A program made the translations under genes and the position numbers. A DNA stretch of 38,144 nt from NCBI GenBank assembly GCA_028868895.1, contig JAGWTP010000029.1:1-38144 (forward strand), written 5' to 3'. Every line of letters begins with the position of its first letter. The stretch's first letter is position 1. The DNA comes from Burkholderiales bacterium. Lineage in GTDB: Bacteria > Pseudomonadota > Gammaproteobacteria > Burkholderiales > Burkholderiaceae_C. Below are positions 14,794 through 21,958 of the stretch, piece after piece. The notes under the pieces were generated by a model. The model searched no databases and was not told the origin of the DNA. It was given only the letters and a program-made list of their open reading frames with translations.

Positions 14794-16602
14794 TCACGCC
14801 TCCCCCGCCAACTCGTTCAGCACGTGCATGAACGCTTCGACCGCGAGCTGCATGTCGTCGCTGGTGGTCGATTCGAGCGGGTTGTGGCTGATGCCGGCGT
14901 TCTCGCCGCGCACGAACAGCATCGCCTGCGGCATCACTTCGTGCAGCTTCATCGCGTCGTGGCCGGCGCCGCTGGGCATGCGGTGCACCGGCAATCCGGC
15001 GGCTTCGACGGCGCGCTCCCAGCGGCGCTGCCATTCGGGTGCGCTCGGGGCGGCGGCGGCGCGCATCGTTTCTTCGACGCTGTACGAGACGCCGCGCCGC
15101 TCGCAGATGCGGGCCAGCTCGGCGAGCACGTCGCTGGCGCAGGCGTCGCGCACCGAGTCGGTGGTGGCGCGGATGTCGAGCGTGAACCGGCAGCGGCCGG
15201 GCACGACGTTGGTCGAGCCGTTCGGCACCGTCAGGATGCCCATCGTGCCGACCAGGTTCGGCTGCGCCGCGGCGCGCCGCTCGAGGTACAGCGCCAGTTC
15301 GGCCACCGCGGTGGCGGCGTCGCGCCGGGTGTCCATCGGCGTCGTGCCGGCGTGGCTGGCCATGCCGGTCACCTCGCCGAGGTAGCGCAGGCTGCCGTTG
15401 ATCGAGGTCACCACGCCCAGCGGCAGGTCGAGCGCGTTGAGCACCGGGCCCTGCTCGATGTGCACCTCGATGAAGCCGCGGTAGTCGGCCGGGTCGCGCG
15501 CGATGGCGCGGATGGCCTCCAGCGTGCCGGGCAGGCCGGCGTGGCGCATCGCCTGGCGCATCGTGACGCCGTCGGCGTCTTCCTGATCGAGCCAGGCCGG
15601 ATCGAAGTGGCCGGTGAGGGCCCCCGAGCCGAGAAAGGTCGCCTTGTAGCGCTGGCCTTCCTCTTCGGCGAAACCCACGAGTTCCAGCCCGAACGGCAGC
15701 CGCCGGCCCTGGCGGTGCAACTCGCGCACGCACACCATCGGCACGAAGATGCCGAGCCGCCCGTCGTATTTGCCACCGTTGCGCACGGTGTCGTAGTGCG
15801 AGCCGGTGAGCAGGCGCGGCTGCGCCTGCGTGGCGTCGCTGCCGGTGCCCCGGTCGCTGCCGTGATAGACGCCGACGACATTGCCGACCGCGTCGATGTG
15901 CACGTCGTCGAAGCCGCATTCGAGCATCCACGAGCGCAGCTGCGCGGCGCAGGCGCGGTGCGCGTCGGTGAGGTAGGTGACGGTGAGTTCACCGCGTTCG
16001 CCGTAGCCGGGGTCGGTGTGCCGTGCCAGCAGCTCGGCGCAGTCCCAGGCCTGGTGGCCCAGCGTCGGCTCGAAGCCGAACTTGTCGGCCAGGCGGATCT
16101 CGGCGATGCGGTGGATGTTGCGCAGGCATTCGGCGAACTCGAAGTCGGGGTGGCCGGCCAGGCGCCGCTCGAAGGTCTGGATGATCTGGCCGCGGGTCAG
16201 CCCCGCGCCGCGCGGGCCGCGCACCGCGAGCGTGAACGGCCAGCCGAACCTGGCGTTGTAGGCGGCGTTGAGCCGCTGCAGCTGCTCGAACTCGGTCGGC
16301 GTGCAGTCGGTCAGGCCGGCGCTGCCTTGCTCGCCGCTGGACTCGGCCGTCAGCGTGCGGCTCACCATCGCCTTGCCGGCCAGCTCCGGGTGGGCGCGGA
16401 TCAGCCCGAGTTGCGCCTCGCGGCCGGCCTCGCGCAGCACCTGCACGAGCGCGTGCTTGAGTTGCGCAAGGCTCTTGAACGGCCGCTTCGACCAGGCGCG
16501 TTCGGCGATCCATGGCGAGTGTTCATAGACGCCGCTCAGCAGTGCGGCGAACTGCGGTTGCGTGGCGTGGTTCAGTTGATCGAGCGTCAGCGGCGAGGCC
16601 AT
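14794..16602 (-). CDS. Fused OHCU decarboxylase - allantoate amidohydrolase
   Basis: 602 residues joining two purine-pathway enzymes. Residues 1 to about 175 are OHCU decarboxylase (UraD): RAHPELAGK with catalytic His71, ESSGEQGSAGL with Glu91, and NARFGWPFTLAVRG. Residues from about 185 are an M20-type allantoate amidohydrolase (AllC): GSHYDTVRNGGKYDG (His269, Asp280), FAEEEGQRY (Glu313-315), HIEQGPVL (His381) and the terminal ISHNPLESTTSDD. The first half converts OHCU to S-allantoin; the second removes ammonia and CO2 from allantoate. Allantoinase, the step between them, is the next gene upstream (25-base gap). GGAG precedes the ATG. Confidence 0.92.
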   Translation of the reverse strand: MASPLTLDQLNHATQPQFAALLSGVYEHSPWIAERAWSKRPFKSLAQLKHALVQVLREAGREAQLGLIRAHPELAGKAMVSRTLTAESSGEQGSAGLTDCTPTEFEQLQRLNAAYNARFGWPFTLAVRGPRGAGLTRGQIIQTFERRLAGHPDFEFAECLRNIHRIAEIRLADKFGFEPTLGHQAWDCAELLARHTDPGYGERGELTVTYLTDAHRACAAQLRSWMLECGFDDVHIDAVGNVVGVYHGSDRGTGSDATQAQPRLLTGSHYDTVRNGGKYDGRLGIFVPMVCVRELHRQGRRLPFGLELVGFAEEEGQRYKATFLGSGALTGHFDPAWLDQEDADGVTMRQAMRHAGLPGTLEAIRAIARDPADYRGFIEVHIEQGPVLNALDLPLGVVTSINGSLRYLGEVTGMASHAGTTPMDTRRDAATAVAELALYLERRAAAQPNLVGTMGILTVPNGSTNVVPGRCRFTLDIRATTDSVRDACASDVLAELARICERRGVSYSVEETMRAAAAPSAPEWQRRWERAVEAAGLPVHRMPSGAGHDAMKLHEVMPQAMLFVRGENAGISHNPLESTTSDDMQLAVEAFMHVLNELAGEA

Positions 16603-16627
16603 CGAAGTCTCCGGGCTTGGGTGCGTT

Positions 16628-17569
16628 TCACGGCGGCGCGGGGTGGACCCGGGCCCAGTGCCGCGCGATGTCGATGCGCCGGCAGATCCAGACCCGGTCG
16701 TGTTGCTGCACGTGGTCGAGAAAGCGCTGCAGTGCCCTGAAGCGGCCGGGCCGGCCCAGCACCCGGCAGTGCATGCCGATGCTCAGCATCTTGGGCCGAT
16801 CTTGTCCGTTCGGGTCACCCTCGGCGTAGAGCACGTCGAACGCGTCCTTCAGGTAGGCGTAGAAGTGGTCGCCGGTGTTGAAGCCCTGCGCCGAGGCGAA
16901 GCGCATGTCGTTGGTGTCGAGCGTGTAGGGCACGATCAGCCGCTGCAGGGTGCTGCCGTCGGTCCTGGCCACCGGCATCCAGAACGGCAGGTCGTCGCCG
17001 TAATAGTCGCTGTCGTATTCGTAGCCGCCGTGGTCGGCGACCAGCCGCTTGGTGTTGGGGCTGTCGCGCCCGGTGTACCAGCCCAGCGGCCACTGGCCGT
17101 TCGTCATTTCGCGAATGATCCGGGTGGCGATCTCGATGTGGCGGCGTTCTTCGGCCTCGGCCATGTGCTGGTGGTGGATCCAGCGCCAGCCGTGGCAGGC
17201 GATCTCGTGGCCGAGCTCGACGAACGCCTGCGTGAGTTCGGGGTGGCGCTGCAGCGCCATCGACACGCCGAACACCGTGAGCGGCAGGCCGCGCGTCTCG
17301 AACTCGCGCAGGATGCGCCAGGCGCCCGCGCGCGAACCGTACTCGTACATCGACTCCATCGACAGGTGCCGCGCCTCGAACGCCTGCGCGCCGATGATCT
17401 CGGACAGGAAAGTCTCCGAAGCGGCGTCGCCGTGCAGCACGCAGTTCTCGCCGCCTTCTTCGTAGTTCAGCACGAACTGCAGCGCGATCCGGGCGTGCTG
17501 CGGCCACTGCGCCGGTGGCGGGTTGCGGCCGTAGCCGACCAGGTCGCGCGGGTAGTCCGGGGTCGTCAT
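16628..17569 (-). CDS. puuE: Allantoinase PuuE (polysaccharide-deacetylase fold)
   Basis: 313 residues of the cofactor-independent allantoinase family, unrelated to the metal-dependent AllB. Signature stretches are YPRDLVGYGRNPP, FVLNYEEGGENCVLHGD, ESMYEYGSRAGAWR, GHEIACHGWRWIHH (NodB-like core) and GWYTGRDSPNTKRLV. It opens the hydantoin ring of allantoin to give allantoate. The start was set at MTTPDYPRD because GGAG lies 9 bases before it; a second ATG at 17584 has no ribosome-binding site. It lies 24 bases after gntR and 25 before the fused UraD-AllC gene, so the three form an operon. Confidence 0.9.
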   Translation of the reverse strand: MTTPDYPRDLVGYGRNPPPAQWPQHARIALQFVLNYEEGGENCVLHGDAASETFLSEIIGAQAFEARHLSMESMYEYGSRAGAWRILREFETRGLPLTVFGVSMALQRHPELTQAFVELGHEIACHGWRWIHHQHMAEAEERRHIEIATRIIREMTNGQWPLGWYTGRDSPNTKRLVADHGGYEYDSDYYGDDLPFWMPVARTDGSTLQRLIVPYTLDTNDMRFASAQGFNTGDHFYAYLKDAFDVLYAEGDPNGQDRPKMLSIGMHCRVLGRPGRFRALQRFLDHVQQHDRVWICRRIDIARHWARVHPAPP

Positions 17570-17593
17570 CGGGGTGTGCTCCATTGCGGCGGC

Positions 17594-18355
17594 TCAGCGC
17601 GGCGCGAGCCCGCCCGGCAGCAGCGCCGAGCCGAGATCGCGCGTGCGCGGGTCGAGTTGCAGGTTGCGTTCGACGTGGTGCAGGTGCGACGCCATCAGCC
17701 GCGCCGCGGCGCGCGCGTCGCGCTTCTCGAGGGCGTCGACGATCGCCACGTGTTCCTCGAACGAATGTTCGGCCGAATGCGCCGACTGGTACATCAGCGC
17801 GATCAGCGAGCAGCGCGCCACCAGGTCGCCGAGCATGCCGGCGAGCACCTCGTTGCCGAGCATGCGCGCGATCACGACGTGGAAGTCGGCAAGCAGCCGG
17901 GTGCGCCCGGGCACGTCGGTGCGCCGCAGCGCCTCGGCCTCGGCCCGCAGGTGGGCGCGCAACTCGGCGATCTGCGCCGGTGCGAGTTCGGTGGCGGCGC
18001 GCCGGATCATCGCGAGTTCGAGCATGTTGCGGGCCTCGAACACCTGGCGCGCCTCGGCCACGCCGGGCTCGGCCACGCGCGCGCCGCGCGCCGGCTCGAG
18101 CGCGATCAGGTGCTCGCGGCTCAACTGCATCAGCGCCTGGCGCACCAGCGTGCGCGAGACCTTGAACACGTCGGCGATCTTCTGCTCGGCCAGCTTGGTG
18201 CCGGGCATCAGGCGGCGCTCGACGATCGCGGTGGTGATCGAGTCGGCAATTTGCTGCGTGAGGTTGGCGCCCGCGCCGGGATCGGGGGCGGGTGCGCGCG
18301 CGGCTGCCGCGCGGGGCGCGCGAAGGGGCAGGGGTTTGGAGGCGGCGCGGGCCAT
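17594..18355 (-). CDS. GntR/FCD-family regulator of the purine genes
   Basis: 253 residues from ATG 18355; the frame stays open to a TTG at 18451, but that would cover the palindromic operator. The winged helix is at about residues 31-95: [21 protein letters not shown], then [22 protein letters not shown]. The C-terminal FCD domain has the metal-ligand pattern [12 protein letters not shown] and the HLHHVE end. It heads puuE and the fused uraD-allC and is divergent from uraH-puuD. Two palindromes, at 18450 and 18899, are likely its binding sites. The effector is probably a purine intermediate (inference). Confidence 0.85.
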   Translation of the reverse strand: MARAASKPLPLRAPRAAAARAPAPDPGAGANLTQQIADSITTAIVERRLMPGTKLAEQKIADVFKVSRTLVRQALMQLSREHLIALEPARGARVAEPGVAEARQVFEARNMLELAMIRRAATELAPAQIAELRAHLRAEAEALRRTDVPGRTRLLADFHVVIARMLGNEVLAGMLGDLVARCSLIALMYQSAHSAEHSFEEHVAIVDALEKRDARAAARLMASHLHHVERNLQLDPRTRDLGSALLPGGLAPR

Positions 18356-18449
18356 GGGCGGGCGGGGGATGTCGAGAGCGGTGTCGAGAGCGGTGTCGTG
18401 AGGGCTGGCGATCGGCCTTGCCGAGCCGATCGGCCTTGCATTGCCGGTC

Positions 18450-18465
18450 AAAGTGTATACACTTT
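18450..18465. promoter_or_regulatory. Perfect 16-bp palindrome, predicted GntR operator 1
   Basis: AAAGTGTATACACTTT is fully palindromic and lies between gntR and uraH, 43 bases before the uraH start. The TATACA within it could also form a -10 element, so binding would block transcription in either direction. Its A/T-rich form stands out from the surrounding DNA. Confidence 0.75.
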
Positions 18466-18507
18466 TGCGTGAATTTCAAATCCGATTCGCGTCCACCGGG
18501 GGTCACC

Positions 18508-18861
18508 ATGGGCAAACTCACCACGCACGTGCTCGACACCGCCAACGGCTGCCCGGCCGCCGGTATGGCGGCAGCGCTGTACCGCCTCGATGCCGCCACG
18601 CCGACGCTGCTGGCGCGCGTCGTGCTCAACGCCGACGGCCGCACCGACCGACCGCTGCTGGACGAAGCGCGGTTCGTGCCCGGCCGCTACCGGCTGGTGT
18701 TCGGCGTGGCGGCCTACTTTCGCGGCCGCGGTGCGGTGCTGGCCGATCCGCCGTTCCTCGACGAGGTGCCGCTCGACTTCGGCCTGGCCGCGCTCGGCCA
18801 GCACTACCACGTGCCGCTGCTCGTCAGCCCCTACGCCTACTCGACCTACCGCGGCAGCTGA
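18508..18861 (+). CDS. uraH: 5-hydroxyisourate hydrolase (transthyretin-like)
   Basis: 117 residues, the normal length. The family hallmarks are the start [19 protein letters not shown] (His7 in the active site), the arginine region in DGRTDRPLL, the histidine in [10 protein letters not shown] and the C-terminal tetrapeptide YRGS that closes the active site of HIU hydrolases and separates them from transthyretin. It turns 5-hydroxyisourate made by PuuD into OHCU. A G-rich Shine-Dalgarno stretch precedes the ATG. It is the first gene of the plus-strand arm and follows operator 1. Confidence 0.93.
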   Translation: MGKLTTHVLDTANGCPAAGMAAALYRLDAATPTLLARVVLNADGRTDRPLLDEARFVPGRYRLVFGVAAYFRGRGAVLADPPFLDEVPLDFGLAALGQHYHVPLLVSPYAYSTYRGS

Positions 18862-18898
18862 TGGCATTCAGGGTAAATGCGTATGCAAGTCTGAAAAC

Positions 18899-18914
18899 AA
18901 ACTGTATACACTTT
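18899..18914. promoter_or_regulatory. Near-perfect copy of the palindrome, predicted GntR operator 2
   Basis: AAACTGTATACACTTT differs from operator 1 at one base. It lies 37 bases after uraH and 170 before puuD, so puuD and the permease probably have their own regulated promoter in addition to read-through from uraH. Confidence 0.7.
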
Positions 18915-18933
18915 GATGGCGTCGCCGCGGAGC

Positions 18934-18953
18934 CCGGCTCTGTCTAGAGCCGG
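18934..18953 (+). other. Perfect hairpin in the puuD leader
   Basis: CCGGCTCT-GTCT-AGAGCCGG, an 8-bp stem with a 4-base loop. No T-run follows. It could be part of a structured leader or a weak terminator of the uraH transcript. Confidence 0.5.
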
Positions 18954-18967
18954 TCGTGACGTTCAAA

Positions 18968-18992
18968 CCTTACAGAGCCCGCCGTGGTAAGG
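18968..18992 (+). promoter_or_regulatory. Candidate structured leader element before puuD
   Basis: CCTTAC and GTAAGG pair perfectly around the 13-base loop AGAGCCCGCCGTG; the outer flanks GTG (18955-18957) and CAC (18998-19000) can extend the structure across an internal loop. It lies about 90 bases before puuD. Purine-degradation genes in proteobacteria are known to carry the NMT1-motif xanthine/urate riboswitch, a hairpin with a conserved internal bulge. Whether this is one cannot be decided by eye. Confidence 0.3.
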
Positions 18993-19084
18993 GAGTGCAC
19001 AGGCCTGCTTTTTGCTCAGACCCTGGCTCGGTGCCTGGCTGAGTCGCAGCCCGGGCCGTGCGTCGGTTTGGAGAGTCACACCGC

Positions 19085-20299
19085 ATGGAAGCGTACCTGC
19101 TCGACTGGGTGAACCTGCTGCTGCGCTGGGCCCACGTGATCACCGGCATCGCCTGGATCGGCTCGTCGTTCTACTTCGTCTCGCTCGACAACAGCCTGAC
19201 GCCGCCGAAGGACCCGCGAGACGCTGCCAACGGCGTCGGCGGCGAGCAGTGGGGCGTGCACGGCGGCGGCTTCTACCACCACCTGAAGTACCCGGTGTCG
19301 CCGCCGGCGCTGCCCGACCAGCTGCACTGGTCGATGTGGGAGAGCTACTCGACCTGGCTCACCGGCTTTGCGCTGTTCACGGTGCTGTACCTGTACAACG
19401 CCAGCACCTTCCTGATCGACAAGACGCTGTTCGACTGGACGCCCGCCGCCGCGGTCGCCACCGCGCTGGGCTTCTTCGTCGCGTTCTGGCTCGTCTACGA
19501 CACGATCTGCCGTGTGTTCGGCCGCGGCCGCCACGGCGACGCGATCGTCGGCGTGCTGGTGTTCGTGTTCATCGTGTTCGCAGCGTGGCTGTCGTGCCAC
19601 CTGTTCGCCGGCCGGGCCGCGTTCCTGCTGGTCGGCGCGATGGTCGCCACGACGATGAGCGCGAACGTGTTCTTCTGGATCATCCCGGGCCAGCGCAAGG
19701 TGGTGGCTGCGATCCAGGCCGGCGCACCGGTCGATCCGGTGCACGGCCAGCGTGGCAAGCAGCGCAGCGTGCACAACACCTACTTCACGCTGCCGGTGCT
19801 GTTCGCGATGCTCAGCAACCACTACGGCTTCACGTACGGCAGCGCGCACAACTGGCTGGTGCTGGTGGCGATCATGGCGGCCGGCGCGCTGATCCGCATG
19901 TCGTTCGTGCTGCGCCACAAGGCGCTGGCCTATGCCCGGCCGGTGCCGTGGCACTACGCGGTCATCGGCACGCTGGTGCTCGCCGGCGTGGTGTTCGCGC
20001 TGCGGCCGGCACCGCCGCCCGCGCCGACCGCCGCGCAGGCAGCGGCCGCGGCGGCACCGGTCTCGTTCGCGCAGGTGCAGGCGGTGATCACGCAGCGCTG
20101 CACGCTGTGCCACGGTGCCACGATGCAGAGCAAGAACCTGCGCTTCGACTCGGCCGACCAGATCGAGAAGCACGCGCAGGAGATCTACCAGCAGGCGGTC
20201 GTGCTCAAGGCCATGCCGATGAACAACGCGACCCGCATCACCGACGCCGAGCGCGCGCTGATCGGCCGCTGGTTCACGGCCGGCGCGCCGCCGCGTTGA
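19085..20299 (+). CDS. puuD: Membrane urate hydroxylase PuuD with cytochrome c domain
   Basis: 404 residues. The N-terminal part has about eight membrane segments and starts MEAYLLDWVNLLLRWAHVIT, then GIAWIGSSFYFVSLDNSL, as in PuuD. An Ala/Pro-rich linker (about 307-325) leads to a periplasmic cytochrome c domain with one haem motif CTLCH (Cys339, Cys342, His343) and a likely axial Met in KAMPMNNAT. It oxidises urate to 5-hydroxyisourate and passes electrons to the respiratory chain instead of making peroxide like soluble uricase. The ATG was chosen over an upstream one (19058) because homology starts here. The permease gene follows 44 bases later. Confidence 0.93.
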   Translation: MEAYLLDWVNLLLRWAHVITGIAWIGSSFYFVSLDNSLTPPKDPRDAANGVGGEQWGVHGGGFYHHLKYPVSPPALPDQLHWSMWESYSTWLTGFALFTVLYLYNASTFLIDKTLFDWTPAAAVATALGFFVAFWLVYDTICRVFGRGRHGDAIVGVLVFVFIVFAAWLSCHLFAGRAAFLLVGAMVATTMSANVFFWIIPGQRKVVAAIQAGAPVDPVHGQRGKQRSVHNTYFTLPVLFAMLSNHYGFTYGSAHNWLVLVAIMAAGALIRMSFVLRHKALAYARPVPWHYAVIGTLVLAGVVFALRPAPPPAPTAAQAAAAAAPVSFAQVQAVITQRCTLCHGATMQSKNLRFDSADQIEKHAQEIYQQAVVLKAMPMNNATRITDAERALIGRWFTAGAPPR

Positions 20300-20343
20300 G
20301 CCGCATCCCGACGACCCATCCACTTGTTGCAGGAGACCACCGC

Positions 20344-21843
20344 ATGTCCGCAATCGCTGTCCACCCGGTGGACGAGAAACTTCCCACCCCTCGCCTGGCC
20401 GCGCTCGGCCTGCAGCATGTGCTGGTGATGTACGCCGGCGCGATCGCGGTGCCGCTGATCGTCGGGCGCGCGCTCAAGCTGAGCCCCGAGCAGGTGGCGC
20501 TGCTGATCTCGGCCGACCTGTTCGTCTGCGGCCTCGTCACGCTGATCCAGTCGTTCGGGCTCGGCAAATGGTTCGGCATCAAGTTGCCGGTGATGATGGG
20601 CGTGACCTTCGCGGCGGTCGGCCCGATGGTCGCGATGGCCAACGCGCACGGCGGCGTCGACGGGGCGCGCGCGATCTTCGGCGCCATCATCGGCGCGGGC
20701 ATCGTCTCGATGCTGATCGCGCCGCTGATGAGCCGGCTGCTGCGCTACTTTCCGCCGGTGGTCACCGGCACGATCATCGCCGTCATCGGCATCAGCCTGA
20801 TGCGCGTGGGTGTCGGCTGGGCGATGGGCGGCCCGGCGTTCCTCGCCCAGCGCACCGACGTGCCCAAGCTGGTGGCGATGGTCGACAACGCCAGGGCGGC
20901 GGCGGCTGCGGCGGCGGCCTCGGTGGCGCCGGGGGCGAGCGCGCCGCCACTCCAGCTCGGCCCGATCCCGATGCTCGACAACCCGAACTACGGCGCGCTC
21001 GGTGACATGGCGATCGCCGCGTTCGTGCTGGTCGTGATCCTGCTGCTGGTGCGCTATGGCCGCGGGTTCATCGCCAACATCGCCGTGCTGCTGGGCATCG
21101 TCGTGGGCTGTGTCGTCGCGGTGGGGTTGGGCCGGATGAACTTCGACAAGGTGGCCAAGGCGCCCTGGTTCGACGTCGTCACGCCGTTCGCGTTCGGCCT
21201 GCCGAGCTTCGATCTCGTCGCGATCCTGACCATGACGCTGGTGATGATCGTCGTGATGATCGAGTCGACCGGCATGTTCCTCGCGCTGTCCGACATGACC
21301 GGCAAGAAGCTCGACGCCGCCGACCTGGCGCGCGGCCTGCGCACCGACGGCCTGGGCACGGTGCTGGGCGGCGTCTTCAACACCTTCCCGTACACCAGCT
21401 TTTCGCAGAACGTCGGCCTGGTCGGGGTCACGGGCGTGCGCAGCCGGTTCGTCTGCGTGGCCGCCGGCCTGATCATGATCGCGCTCGGGCTGGTGCCCAA
21501 GATGGGCGCGCTGGTCGAGGCGGTGCCGCAGTTCGTGCTCGGCGGCGCCGGGCTGGTGATGTTCGGCATGGTCGCGGCCACCGGCATCCGCATCCTGTCC
21601 AACGTCGACTTCCGCAGCAACCGCTACAACCTGTACATCGTCGCGATCTCGATCGGCGCCGGCCTGATCCCGCTGGTGGCGCCGCGCTGGAACCAGCAGA
21701 TGCCCCACGCGCTGGCGCCGCTGCTCGAATCCGGCATCCTGCTGACCTCGATCACCGCGGTGCTGTTGAACCTGTACTTCAACGGCAGCCAGGGCGACGT
21801 CGGCAGCACGGTGGCCGCGGCAAAGATGGCCGAGGCGCACTGA
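20344..21843 (+). CDS. Xanthine/urate permease (NAT/NCS2 family)
   Basis: 499 residues with 12 or more membrane segments. The NAT signature is QNVGLVGVTGVRSR, preceded by the conserved FPYTSFS; the TM8 acidic motif appears as MIESTGMFLALSD. TM1 carries GLQHVLVMYAGAIAVPLIVG. An Ala-rich insert of about 30 residues lies between TM5 and TM6. AGGAG precedes the ATG by 9 bases. Placement after puuD suggests xanthine or urate as the substrate, brought in with protons. Confidence 0.9.
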   Translation: MSAIAVHPVDEKLPTPRLAALGLQHVLVMYAGAIAVPLIVGRALKLSPEQVALLISADLFVCGLVTLIQSFGLGKWFGIKLPVMMGVTFAAVGPMVAMANAHGGVDGARAIFGAIIGAGIVSMLIAPLMSRLLRYFPPVVTGTIIAVIGISLMRVGVGWAMGGPAFLAQRTDVPKLVAMVDNARAAAAAAAASVAPGASAPPLQLGPIPMLDNPNYGALGDMAIAAFVLVVILLLVRYGRGFIANIAVLLGIVVGCVVAVGLGRMNFDKVAKAPWFDVVTPFAFGLPSFDLVAILTMTLVMIVVMIESTGMFLALSDMTGKKLDAADLARGLRTDGLGTVLGGVFNTFPYTSFSQNVGLVGVTGVRSRFVCVAAGLIMIALGLVPKMGALVEAVPQFVLGGAGLVMFGMVAATGIRILSNVDFRSNRYNLYIVAISIGAGLIPLVAPRWNQQMPHALAPLLESGILLTSITAVLLNLYFNGSQGDVGSTVAAAKMAEAH

Positions 21844-21878
21844 TTCTTTCTGGGTGGGGTGGAGGTAGGCAGGGAATA

Positions 21879-21908
21879 CGCCACAAAGACACCAGGGCGC
21901 CAAGAAAT
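21879..21908 (+). repeat. 30-bp dispersed repeat, copy B
   Basis: Begins CGCCACAAAGAC and ends GGCGCCAAGAAAT; 27 of 30 positions agree with copy A at 14751-14780 in the opposite orientation. It lies between the permease and the deaminase genes. Confidence 0.75.
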
Positions 21909-21958
21909 TGAAGAAAGAAGAAGCCCGCCCCGCCACCCACCCCAATCGAAGCACGACG

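Noticed and set aside
14725-16740. Plus-strand frame of 671 codons opposite the fused UraD-AllC gene
   Set aside because: Shadow with Arg/Ala/Val/Gly-rich composition; the minus-strand gene keeps all catalytic residues.
18934-18953. Hairpin after uraH as a factor-independent terminator
   Set aside because: The stem is perfect but no run of T follows on either strand.
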